The notes under the pieces were generated by a model, which did no database searches, was not told the DNA's origin, and was given only the letters and a program-made list of their open reading frames with translations. Both the position numbers and the translations under genes were made by a program. Shown in pieces: positions 1 through 10,560 of a stretch of 64,000 nucleotides of DNA; within the stretch, counting starts at the first letter, position 1, and the number at the start of each line of letters is the position of its first letter. The stretch covers positions 1,488,001-1,552,000 of the forward strand of contig JAPFBL010000002.1 in NCBI GenBank assembly GCA_026182355.1. Reading direction: 5' to 3'. The DNA comes from Hermatobates lingyangjiaoensis (taxonomy: Eukaryota > Arthropoda > Insecta > Hemiptera > Hermatobatidae).

Positions 1-129
1 TTATTTTTTTATAGTTTAACGGCACTTACTTTTTTTTAAATTTATTTCTATGTTTAAACAACTTAAATAAAGTTTATCGCCACTTAGGCTTCCAACAAAC
101 TGAATTTCACTTATTGAATAATTGAGTGC

Positions 130-1050
130 GTATCCAAAAGTTTGTCTAGATACTACAGTCCACAACCTTTGATGGGTCAAATTAATATTTTACAGAAATA
201 TGGCTCTCATACTGTAGACGTGCTGTATAGTTTAGGAGCAATTAAGGATGATGTGAAAGTAACTTTTTTTCTAAAAATGTGTTTTTAAACAACTTTTTTT
301 CCTCTAAACTACTATTTCTATGGTCTTGAAATGTTGGCAATATCATTAAAGCTTCAAATGCAATAACTGAAGAAATCCTCAAATTTTTAAAACAACTGCA
401 AATATTTTTTTCAATAAAGTGTAAAAATTTTGATTTATCATTCAACCTGAAAGGTTGTGAGAGTGATACAAGACAAATCATTTGATGGATCTAAATAAAT
501 TATATCTAAAAATAGAGCAATATATGAGAGATGGGTTGAGGTGTTTTTTTTTTCAAACTTACATGAACCAAAGGGACGTTATGTACAATTTCTGTTTTAA
601 GAAAACGTTTTTTGATGCTAAACGGCTCATTACAGAATAATAATATTTTGACAAAAAAAAAAAAAAAGAAACACAAAATTAGCAATTAAAAAAAGTCCAC
701 GAAATTTTGTATTACAGAAAAGGTCAATAAATCTATCAGAACTGAATATTCATCCTGGACTAAATGGATCACCTGTTATACTTGTCAAATTTATTTACGA
801 CTTAGAAGTTTTTTAAGAGAATCGACTGAAATAATGTTCATGTTTAGAAGTTTAATGAAAAAATTTGAAATGGTGTAATGACTTAATATGAGATGTAGGA
901 ACAATAAAATTCTTATATTAAAAAAACAAGGCTAATCAAACATATAATTTCTGATGCTTTCAATGGTCTGATGGATTTATAAGTCTTAAAAGGAAAGCTT
1001 TGTCTTTAAACTTCAATGTAGAAGCAAGCAGGTCAGGTAAACGACGTCGG
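130..1050 (+). repeat. Repeat A, degraded partial copy
   Basis: This stretch aligns by eye, with gaps, to the left and middle parts of the better preserved copy at 22910-24795. Shared landmarks are the TTTGATGGGTCAAA segment, the T-rich run after GAAAGTAAC, and the block ending in a methionine-rich but non-coding AATGTAGAAG segment. It carries no usable open frame. It ends near 1050-1078, where the usual terminal segment (GTGGCCTACAC) appears in inverted orientation, so two copies probably abut here in opposite directions. Confidence 0.6.
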
Positions 1051-1079
1051 CAGTGGCCTACACCCGACTTCACTATATG

Positions 1080-1250
1080 AAAAAAAATCTCAAACTGCTT
1101 GACAACATAATGACCTTTATCTCCTCAAAAGCTTTCACATTCAATCATAAGTTAAAATTTTTAAATTTTATTGAAAAATTTTTTTTTGTTGTTTTAAAAA
1201 TTGAAAATTTCTTTCATTTTTTCCTTCTCTAATTAAATCATGAATATGTA
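1080..1250 (-). repeat. Repeat A fragment, inverted
   Basis: After an inverted terminal segment at about 1050-1078, this block matches the minus-oriented Repeat A copies near 10300 and 28870: an AAGCTTTC segment, a TAAGTTAAAAT segment and the GTTGTTTTAAAAAT run. It is short and AT-rich, so the exact ends are uncertain. Confidence 0.4.
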
Positions 1251-1559
1251 CTTTATACCGCTGTCTTAAAGTACTATCTGTTTATCCAGTATAGTCATTA
1301 TCAAAATCATTGCATCATATTCCCTAAATCCTCTTTTGATTGATTATTATCACTATTTAAAAATTTAATGAAGAAGAATTTCATTAATTAAGCAAAGAAA
1401 TGAATTGCAAAAATCAAAACGCTTAATATATTTCTATTTATATTCTGCATGCTATATATACGAGTATAATAATAAAGCTATAATAGAAAAAAATTATATG
1501 ATATACCACATATGAATGATATTTTCATTAATGTAATACGATTTATATGTACAAGAAAA

Positions 1560-1965
1560 TCTACCCCTGATATTAAGTTTTGTTCAATGGTGCAACATAC
1601 AGATTGATTAGAGCATTTTGTTAAACAAATCCTAATTGTTGAAAAGTCACTCTTTTTGCCAAAGTATCTTTTTAGACAACAATTTTCCTCCAAAAATACT
1701 ACCTCTACAGCCTTGACATCTTGGCATTATCATGGAAGCCGCAAATGTAATAACTGGACAAATCCTTAAATTTTAAAACAACTGATATTTTTTTCAATAA
1801 TAAACAACTTATATTTTTTTCAATAAAATGTAAAACTTTTGACTTATTATTCAATGTAAAAGCTTGTCAGGAGTATACGAGTATAAGCTATACTATTTGA
1901 TTGATCAGAGTAAAATGATACCTAAAAATAGAACATTATGGGTGAAATGAGTTGAGTTGGGGTTA
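1560..1965 (+). repeat. Repeat A fragment
   Basis: It contains the block GAAAAGTCACTCTTTTTGCC followed by the TTTTAGACAAC run and the CCTAAAAATAGAACATTATG block typical of the left half of Repeat A. Its first part (TGCAACATACAGATTGATTAG) also occurs in the inverted copies near 28400 and 37965, which suggests an inverted junction inside this fragment. A short internal duplication of the TTTTTTCAATAA segment is visible at about 1788-1830. Confidence 0.5.
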
Positions 1966-2424
1966 AGTCCGTCTTCTCTGAAGCGGAGAATTATCTGTCT
2001 GATAAATGGTGCTAGATTTGTGATTTTTATTGGAATAAGTCACTTGGTTTTATGAGTGAAAAAATTAATTTAATTATCCACCAGTATTTAAATGACGTTT
2101 GGCATCAAGTAGGTGGCTAGTATTCATTTGGAGTATTGAACGTTAAAAAAAAATGTTTAACTTTTATAAAAGTTAAACTTTAGTTCTTAGTTGACCGTTA
2201 CTTCAATATTAAACAAAACATTTATTGTGTAGTTGTGTAAGTCAAAATAAGATATGTTTATTATTAGAACGAGACTTAGTAATACTAATAGAGAAGATCA
2301 ATTAGATGTCTTCTTTTCTAGACATACACAGGCAACCGGAGTTTATGAACCTTACATATTCGACCCCAGACCAATATATCGCCCCCAACCACATGCAGCA
2401 AATAGATAAATTCAAAACAGGACA

Positions 2425-2530
2425 CTAGAAAAACTCTCTAAAAAGGTAAATTTTCTTTGAAGCATGAAATTGGTATGAAGTTTTTAAAAACATGTTTGCA
2501 AGAAGGATTGTTACCAACCTTCTTCCAGTA
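2425..2530 (+). pseudogene. possible Penelope-like element N-terminal remnant
   Basis: Two overlapping frames give a lysine-rich stretch (LEKLSKKVNFL, then a stop) and, one frame over, EIGMKFLKTCLQEGLLPTFF before a stop. The spacing of FL, C, L and a P-x-F end is like the short conserved block upstream of the reverse transcriptase in Penelope-like proteins. This is a weak resemblance over about 30 residues with at least one frameshift. The GIY-YIG remnant at 4668-4945 on the same strand makes the reading more likely, but no reverse transcriptase is visible between the two. Confidence 0.25.
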
Positions 2531-3089
2531 ATATTCAACTGGAATACAAACTAATATAATTTTTACATATATTGGTACCAATATACGTTATTGGACCAAT
2601 TAGAACAGGAAGTGCAATTTTCAACTATTTCCGCATAAATGGTTGGAGCTAATGAATGTACCTAATTCATGACGATTGTTACATAAAAAAAAATCAATTG
2701 GTTGTCAAGAAGTTGATATTATGTTTACTTATAGTAAAATTTAGTGTATGCCACTCCTGATTTTTATATTTATTAACAGGAATATGAACCATCTTTTAAG
2801 TTTTTAATGACACGAAAAAAATGAGATATTTTATGCATACATACAAGATTATGTTTTCTTCAACATAACTAGCAAACGTTTATTTATTTTCATAAAAAAT
2901 GACTTACTAAGTTTAGCAACATTAATTTTAATTTGTGAAGCAATATAACTTGGGTAGCCTAATATTATTATTCTGTTTTACCCTTTTTTGCTAAAACTTT
3001 TTTCAGCTGTGGTTTGTAATAATTGGAGATTTATTACTTATATTAAATAACAAGACTAGAATAAAACAGGAGGAGAATAGGAACATTTC

Positions 3090-3310
3090 ATTTGAGTACA
3101 CTTGAATTCAATAATTCTTGGCAGTGTAACAAAGTGAAATATATATATTTATATATAAAGGGAGGCTCGTGTCGCACAATGGACGATTTATGCGACAGTG
3201 GAACATATTTCATGCATTTCCCTGTGCCTGGCCTAATTAAAATGCATGAAGTTTGTAGATGTTTTGTAAAAGCCAGTGTTGGTGTGCCAGATTTACTTAA
3301 TTAACTTGCT
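3090..3310. other. GC-richer unique island, possible conserved regulatory DNA
   Basis: This segment stands out from the AT-rich background and matches no repeat family in the window. It holds TAATTA-type sites and two ATGCAT octamer-like sites around 3214-3247. A 70-codon open frame crosses it, but I see no domain or splice context that would make it a gene. It could equally be an unrecognised exon or old repeat. Confidence 0.2.
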
Positions 3311-3464
3311 TTGTCAAGCATCTTCGAAACTTCAAAAATCTGCAATTTCTGTTTTATGTAGTATATAGTAATTGAGAACAATATTTGGACTCCTGCTCGT
3401 ATTCCTATAAAAATTAGCGTGACATGACAAAAAAAGAAAAAAATATTATACAAGTTTTTATTTT

Positions 3465-3560
3465 TTTTTCACTATTCTATAAGTAAAGTATGGTGACTAT
3501 GAGATGTTTTTATGATATTATGATTACCACATTTTAGTTTTATCATTGGATGTAGTGGAG
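3465..3560 (+). repeat. Repeat A left terminus fragment
   Basis: The segment TATAAGTAAAGTATGGTGA matches the left terminal region of Repeat A at 15080-15100, followed by a decayed version of the ATGATGTC block. Only the terminus is present. Confidence 0.4.
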
Positions 3561-3964
3561 TCAATTGAAAATATAACACCAAGATAGATGTGCCTTATTA
3601 AGTTTCTCACTTTTCAGATTTTTAAACTTTAATATAATTAGAACAGGATTTGTGGAATGTATTTTTCTTTTTGAAATTATATGGACCAATATGTGTTTTA
3701 CGATACATTGTATGATACGAGTATTGTCAGAAAATTGTTTTGAAACGCGAACGTGAAATTAATAATTATGAAGAAAATGTCAAAAACTTCTGATTACAGC
3801 AAAAATAAATATTTTTTTTTATTTTTATTTTACATAGTCACTACAACGTAAATGTAACATTACCAGTGACAATGACGAAATAAGTATATACATTTGCACA
3901 TGGAGGCAGGAGGGAAGAAATAATCCAGTAATTATACTTCCTGGCGTGAAAAATAAGTTATAAA

Positions 3965-4375
3965 ACTTAGATTATATTTATAAGGCACTAGAGCAATTCA
4001 CATCAATAAGTCTCTTGGCCACTTTCTCTTCAGGCACCTTTGGGGATTTCCTGGGATATTTCTTGAGGAGATGTTTAGGACTATGGGATTATTATTGCCA
4101 CAAATATTTTTGTGGAACGCTTTGTAGAGACATGTTGCCACTTGATGAACTGTTGAAATCCTGAGGTTTTCAGGATAGATTGTTTGATTTGGTATGTAAA
4201 AAGGACAAGAAGAATTTTTCTAAGAATTTTTGATTGTGCAGCTTGTATCCTCTGTATATTGCTAGATTTTGCTGCTCCCCATATTACAATACCGTAAGTC
4301 CAAATAGGCATAATCATAAATTTGTATAGTAATAGTTTATTGATAGTTGTTAATTTTGAACGATTATCAAGTGCT
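3965..4375 (-). pseudogene. Jockey-like LINE reverse transcriptase, C-terminal fragment
   Basis: On the minus strand the sequence encodes the C-terminal part of a Jockey-clade non-LTR retrotransposon protein. The reading starts near 4370 with a NKLLLYK segment, then PIWTYGIVIWG and SNIQRIQAAQSKILRKI, the block that follows the RT thumb in this clade. It continues to a K/R-rich tail (KHLLKKYPRKSPK) near 3990-4070 ending in a stop. An in-frame stop at about 4081 and a probable shift separate the body from the tail, so the copy is dead. The N-terminal part, endonuclease and palm are missing, which is typical of 5'-truncated LINE copies. I see no clear poly(A) tail or target duplication. Confidence 0.6.
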
Positions 4376-4496
4376 GTCAGTTTAAAATTGTCACCTTATT
4401 TTCCTCATTTGGGCTGTTTCCCTTCAATTTCTACTCAGGCTGCCTCTGTGTTTTCCAACTTCTACACTCTCTACATATCTTGGTAGATAATATATA

Positions 4497-4650
4497 TTTA
4501 AATATATTTATAACGTTCAAATCACAAAAATAAATGATAAAAAGGCTAAGATCTTCCAACCGTAACAAGCGGTCTTCGTCAGCGTCAAATAACTACGGTT
4601 GGGATTTGATTCTGACGAAGACCGCTTGTTACTGTTGAAAGTTCAGATTA
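4497..4650. repeat. fold-back repeat with paired hammerhead-like cores
   Basis: A minus-strand arm (about 4545-4590) and a plus-strand arm (about 4600-4650) share the segment GACGAAGACCGCTTGTTAC. On the plus strand CTGACGA (4612-4618) is followed by a stem and GAAA (4637-4640), the order of a hammerhead ribozyme core. On the minus strand the core starts at 4582 but reads GGAA instead of GAAA. Related single copies lie at 10372 and 12260. Confidence 0.55.
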
Positions 4651-4659
4651 TTTTTCCCC

Positions 4660-4945
4660 CCCAATGAGGACTGTGAAATCCAAAAACACTGGTACATTGG
4701 TATGACTACCACTTCCCTATTAAGAAGGCTCACCATGCACCCAAAAAACATATGCAGGACAAGCGTAATGTTAAATTTACCTGAGAGATGTTGTTCCAAA
4801 TACTAAAAAATAAAAAAAGAAAGTAACCACCATAAATTAAGAATTTTAGAGGCTATATTAATCCAAAAATTGAAGCCACTCCTAAATATTCAAGTTGCAA
4901 ATAAACTCCTAAATAAACAGTTGCCGTATTTTGAGGCTGTTTAAT
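4660..4945 (+). pseudogene. GIY-YIG endonuclease remnant of a Penelope-like element
   Basis: One plus frame reads DCEIQKHWYIGMTTTSLLRR, then LTMHPKN, and after a gap HHKLRILEAILIQKLKPLLN. The first block is the YIG strand plus the following R/H helix of GIY-YIG nucleases (YIG at 4693-4701). The second is the E-x3-I-x4-P-x-LN end of that domain (glutamate codon 4849-4851). Both lie in the same frame, interrupted by a TAA at 4804-4806, with a terminal stop near 4945. Penelope-like retroelements carry this domain at the C terminus after the reverse transcriptase. No RT is visible upstream; a fold-back repeat abuts at 4650. A hammerhead-like core follows at 5100, as expected for the terminal repeats of such elements. 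Confidence 0.6.
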
Positions 4946-5084
4946 TCACATCAAGGGCATCCAGGAACCCTTCCAGGTAGTGACTCACACCACAGGATTA
5001 ACGCCCAGCTTTTCTTAAACTTGAAAGAAAACAACCTCTTCTATCTTTTCCGTGTATATATAATAAACCAAATAATTCACCCTA

Positions 5085-5145
5085 GAAGTTATTCACGTCC
5101 TGATGATGAATGTTGGTCATTGGAAACATTTCGACTATAGGAGAT
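5085..5145 (+). ncRNA. hammerhead-like core downstream of the Penelope-like remnant
   Basis: CTGATGA at 5100-5106 is followed by a short possible stem (AATG...CATT) and GAAAC at 5123-5127. This is the conserved core order of a hammerhead ribozyme. Hammerhead motifs are known from the terminal repeats of Penelope-like elements, which fits the endonuclease remnant 150 bases upstream. I could not identify a good stem III with a UH cleavage site, so activity is doubtful. Confidence 0.4.
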
Positions 5146-5169
5146 GTACTTTATTGTGTAGACAAAATA

Positions 5170-8100
5170 ACGAGTCTTATTTAAAAAAAATTAGAAACTT
5201 ATTAAGAAACAGGTATCAGCTAAATTTGGTATCATTTTCAATAATAATTATATAGAACCGTACTTTCGTGGGTAAATATTCAACGTGTTGAATATTGCCA
5301 AATAATATTTTGAAAGAAAATATTAGGAATATGTATGTAGAAAAATCTTGACGAAAGGAATGAAGACGACGTTATGCGCTATTCCAAGCAACGTCTTGAA
5401 AAATAGTGAAGAATAATATTCCTATTCACTACTATTGAACTTTATTTGCTTTACCATCTGTTAACGAGTTAACAACAGTTTTGTAAACAACTTTTAGAAT
5501 ATTCAATTCTACAACTTTTTAATTTCAACAAATTTTCTAACTTTTCTAATTCAACAACTTTTTAGAACCTACTTTTTGTACAAACTTATTGATTAAAGCT
5601 TTGAAAATAATAAGGTAATTTAAAGATTTGTTTAAAATCCTGATTATTTTAAACGAACGACAAACTGAGATATGAATGTTTACCCAAGCTGCAGTACATG
5701 TCATGAAATTAAAAATAAGCGAAGGCTTTGTTTATTCCCTTCTGACTAACTGTTGGACCAAGCAGGGGTTATAGATTACTTTTATAACTTGTCTTGTTAA
5801 ATCAATCATGCTTTGTACACTATACGCTTTGATGATCATTTTTAATTAATATGCCAATATGTTTTATTTTATGACACTTAATTAGTTCTGTTGCGTTGTA
5901 GTGCATTGTTTCAGTCAAATAGCTCTAAATTGAACAGTTCTTTTGCATATAATTATGCTATGAATTGATAATGTTTGTCTTTGTTTTTGATAATGTTTGA
6001 GTGGCCTCTCATTTTTCCATTGATCGTGTTTTATTTGTGATATTTTTTTCCTAATATTGCCAGAATGCCAGTAGCATGGTAGAATGGACACGGACATGGT
6101 GCCATAGTTGAGTGGACGAGGCTATGTTGGCATATTAGAGAACAATGATAAAAGAATGGCTTATACAAAACAAAAACAGCGGACTCTCTTCCAGTAATTA
6201 CAACAGGCTGCAGATTCTGGAAAAAGTTCTCCTGATAATAAACACGTTACACTGTGAACATCGGTGGGGGCATATTAATTTATCGATCCTGCGATTAGCG
6301 ATCTCGCTGTAGCTTATCAAATATATCCTTCTCATTAATACCAAGTTCATCAATAAAAAGGTAAGTTAATATATTTTTCATGTTACAGATTTAATAAAGG
6401 AATATCAAGTATTCCATCGTAGTTTTATGTAATTAACTTCCTGTCAAATTTTAAACGATAAATGCTTTTTACGCATTACTATCAATATACTGTCAAACTT
6501 CTCTATTGACAGGCAGGTTAACCCATATTATATTTGATATTTCTATTCTTTTTTATTTTATATCAATGAAGACTGTTTATTATTTCAGTATATAGCCTGG
6601 GAGACTGTAGACTACGATATGAGATATATTTTTGGTTTATATATCTCGCATGTATAACTTTCACATATCTGTGAGAAGTAGTGGGTGGGGGGGGGGGGGG
6701 GGGATATAAAGACAAATATTCTATGAAGATGGGTAAAAAGTTTGCCAAACCCTGATCTAGACAGTTTCCAGATTCAAATAAAATTCTTAATTCCGAATTT
6801 TCCACTATCCATACAATCATTTTGATAGATCTACAAACAAAAAAATATTCAAAAAATAAGAATTAACAAATAGCTATACAGAAAAGCAAATAGGTAACTT
6901 ATTTAAATATGTAAATATAGGTAAATTGGAAACAAGTAAACAAACTTGAGAAGTAAACATATTTTATAACAAAAACGTGGTTTATTGTTCTTGCAATATA
7001 AGATAATGTTATTGTAATTTTCATTACTGATCAAGATGTCTTCATCACTAAATATTGATGCTGTATATTCGTTTGCTTCCTCCAAATTTACTTGTACGAA
7101 GCTTCTTTAGAAAGTATCTTCCAAATATCCTTTGCTAATTGAATGTTACATGACTTTTAAACGCCAATACATACCTCCTCTCGGAATGTCTGGTGCGTCA
7201 AATGACATAATTTGCATTTGTATTGTTGCTTCGTACTATATAGAATGTCAGTTCAAAATATTTTAAACAATTAGTTAGCCAAGCAACTGTTAAAATGCTT
7301 TTAGTGATTCTGTGTTTGATAGCAATCAACATATTAGGAGAAACTATTAATCGACAAGTAAACGAAATGTCCGGCCTCAATGCATTACATGATCGTAAAA
7401 TGCATAAATGAGCATTCAAGGACGGACGGACGGAAAAATGTCAATGATAGACTATAAGTGACCGAACATTTAATGATTACAAAGAATAGGTCATGCCGTG
7501 GACGGAAGATTTATGAAATACGGTGTTTCACAACTTAGAAAAAGTTTTTGAAAATTTACAGTTATACAAATTTTGATGACATTGGGTTTTTTGGTTGCTG
7601 ACAATCTCCAAACAAAATGAATGGATTGTGGTCTTGACTTCCTGACGGAAGACCACAAGGAAGAAGTAAAGTTTATCGTTAAGCCCTCAGCCACATTTCC
7701 TACGTTTTTGATAATTTTTTGTATTTTCTTCTGTTATCTAGGCATTGGAATAAGAAAATAAATACGCACACCTACAACATCTAATTTTTTCCCACCGTTA
7801 CAAAGAGAGAGAAGAGAGGGAGGTCAAACAAACAAGTACAGGAGGGATTCTATGCCGCAGTCTTTTAGAGCCCATCCTACAAATAAGCATTAACTCAGTT
7901 CAGTTAAACAATCCACTCATGTTGCATACATAAATCAATGGTAACATCCATGACACCTATGGGTCCGTCTATAACGTGGTTATTAGAGCCATCACGACTT
8001 ACAGGTGTTCAGGCTGCTACTATTCCACCATTTCTCTAGAACTCTAGACTATTCAGAACAAGTGCGCTCGTTTTATAAAGGTTGCATTTTAAATGCAAGA

Positions 8101-9575
8101 AATATTCGTATCCAATATAATCTTTAGATATATTATCAAGCTTTACATCAGACGTCCGATTTGAACAAAGAAACTTTTCTCTCACTCTAAAAGGCCATTA
8201 AGAGCAGCTTTAACAGAGAAGGGAATTGCTTAAAACCAATAGTTACATTTTTTTCCCCCACTATAATGAACTATTCTAATACAAAGCCATAAAACTATTC
8301 ACCATAGATTTGACAAGCATTAACTGACTTTATTACCTAACAATGTGAGCAGTATTGCACAAATATTTTCGAGGGGCATTAGCCGTTAGATCTTTTTTTT
8401 TTATGCCTTGGACAAATTTAATATAAACTTTATTTTTTAATTGTTTAATATATAAACAACCTTTTAAGGTATTTTGAATAAGGAAATTAAAATAGTTTAA
8501 TATTATCAGTATGAAAAGGGAACATAATTTATATAAAAATAAAAAAAAAACATTTTCTTTGAAAGCATTGCTTCAACATTGAACAGTTTAACGTCACAAC
8601 AAATATAAAACGAAGAAAAACCTTATATGATTCTTTTCAGCTCTTTTCCTAAGTTTTATGCAGATTTTGCGCCAAAAAGGAGACACCGTAATAGTATATT
8701 GTGTATCAAAATAAGTCTCATGTAATCATAAAACTAAAATTATATCACTGTTTTCATTTACACCCTAAAATTGTACGAGTTTCTGTACTGATTGATACCG
8801 ATGTATTGCTACACCGAACTCAGCAAAATAAATCATACTTTATCACAGGTTAATTTTTGTATTTCAGACACTTTTAAGTTTTTTTTTTTGGTTTAACACT
8901 TTGTGTCAAGCTATAAAACATATAGCATATCTCCAAAGGATATTATTCAATTTAATTTAATGGTTTTCCTTCAGTCATTGAATTTGTTTAATACTCTTAG
9001 TGTTGTGTCAGTAACTGAATATGAAAAATAGACATTTTCGAGTAGAGTTTTGTTTTGAAGTCATTTATGTCGAATGTAATTGCATCACAAGTTGGTCATC
9101 CTGGATGCACTGTAGAGTCGTTCTAGTTCTTTTTGTCTCATACAGTATTAGGACTGCCTTAATTCATCATAGTGAGTAGTAATTTGAAACAATTTAACAT
9201 GCCAACTATAGAGGCTGGAAGGAAATCTCATCCAAAAACCACCGTGGCTAGACAATCCATTAACCAGACATTTTTCTTTTATTCAGTTTACCTTACGACA
9301 ACGGCTACAGAGATAACCTCTTCTCGAAACTTGTGTTTAAAGTCATTTATGGTATTCTTTTTTTTTTTTGTATGATACGCTGTCACTCCATCTTCTTAAT
9401 TGGTTATATCGTATCCTTAAGATGTTTTTATTTAAACTTGTCTATGAAAATTCCATGGAACCCATGTAAGATTTTATTGTTTTCCTTCCGTTAAAACTAT
9501 TTTATTTCTCAATGGCACTTGACTTAGAGGGCAGCATCAGGCTAAGGAAGCTAAGTCCATTAATTGTTAGGTAAC
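5170..9575. other. AT-rich stretch with no recognisable gene
   Basis: Only short open frames without domain signatures are present. Low-complexity tracts include a poly(G) run at about 6686-6703, which creates a spurious polyproline frame on the minus strand, and A/T runs. A slightly GC-richer patch at 6160-6365 ends in AAAAAGGTAAGT, which resembles a splice donor, but no coding frame leads into it. Confidence 0.5.
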
Positions 9576-9578
9576 CTG

Positions 9579-9900
9579 CAGTGACGTAGCAACTATTTTT
9601 GCCATCCGGGGCGGTTGTAAGATTTATCATCCTCCCATTGATAATCTTTAACTTTCAGAATTCTAGAAAGTCCTGAAAATAATTATTTTCTATGAATTAC
9701 AATCAAGGACTAATTTTATACTGCTGTCATTAGCTACAGATTGTTATGTTATTACAGTACTCGTCTTCGTATTCATTTGTCATAAAAGGAAACCAAACAT
9801 TTTTCAAAACAAAAACGTATAATTTAAATCATAAAATAATTGTTCAATTAAATTAATTGGCTAGGGAAACAAATAAAATCTGGAACGGCCTCCACTCAAA
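9579..9900 (+). mobile_element. hAT-like non-autonomous element, left part, decayed
   Basis: It begins CAGTGACGTAGCAACTA, matching the end of the 588-bp element at 45263-45850. It shares internal blocks with it (AGAAAGTCCTGAAAATA..., CAAAAACGTATAATTTAAAT, TAAAATAATTGTT). The right terminus is not seen. It has no coding capacity. Confidence 0.5.
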
Positions 9901-9934
9901 TTTACTAACTAAGCTTAAAATCAAACTTCTTGCG

Positions 9935-10340
9935 TATATAATATAATGTCTCATTTAGGCATAATATAAACGTCTAAATAGGAGATGGTTATTAGTTTTT
10001 CATTCCTGAGGCAGTACAGATACAGATAGTGATTGCTCTTTGCCGTAATTGAAATTTCATGAATTTTTTTTATAAATTGCTAATTTTTTGTTCCATTTTC
10101 GGTCAAATTTTATGATTTTTTAATCAGCCGTTTAGCGTCAAAAAAACATTTTCTGAAAACAGAAATCCTACTGTAACGCCCCTTTGAAGAATGTAATTTT
10201 AAAAAAAATTATCTCATCTCATCCTCTACATAATGTTCTATCCTTAGACATAGTTTAATTTTGATCCGTCAAAGTATGCCTTGTATTGCTATCACAAGCT
10301 TTGGGATTGCAGTATAAGTCAAAATTTTCAGTACGAGTCA
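9935..10340 (-). repeat. Repeat A copy, inverted, partial
   Basis: On the minus strand it matches the right terminal segment (ATGTCTCATTTAGGCATAAT at 9943) joined to the left-middle block (CATTTTCTGAAAACAG, GTAACGCCCCTTTG, ATAATGTTCTATCCTTAG). The central part is missing, so this copy is internally deleted in the same general way as the one at 19240-20590. Confidence 0.6.
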
Positions 10341-10354
10341 AAACCCGTACTGAA

Positions 10355-10440
10355 TGAGTTGAGATTTAACTCTGACGAAGAAGACAGCTTGTTACGGTTG
10401 AAAGATCTTAGTCTTTTTTCCCATTTGTTATTGTGGTTTG
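10355..10440 (+). ncRNA. hammerhead-like core (family of 4.6 kb)
   Basis: CTGACGA at 10372-10378 is followed by AGACAGCTTGTTACGGTT and GAAA at 10400-10403. The flanks (GAAAGATCTTAGTC, then CATTTGTTATTGTGG) match the copies at 4.6 and 12.3 kb, so it is one member of a dispersed repeat family. It lies just after an inverted Repeat A piece. Confidence 0.4.
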
Positions 10441-10489
10441 GATGTTAAAATAAAACAAAAACTAAATTGATTGTCGAAGAGTTTATATT

Positions 10490-10560
10490 ACTTTACTAAA
10501 TTATGTCAAATATAGTAATGCTGAGTGTAGGCCACTGCAAAGTTTTTCTTCAAAATTTTG
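10490..10560 (+). repeat. Repeat A right terminus fragment
   Basis: The segment GAGTGTAGGCCACTGCAAAG preceded by a decayed TTTACTTATAGTAA block matches the conserved right end of Repeat A (19206-19245). Nothing else of the repeat is seen here. Confidence 0.45.

Noticed and set aside
6563..6820. 85-codon minus frame with a polyproline run
   Set aside because: The prolines come from a poly(G) tract, and the rest has no recognisable domain.
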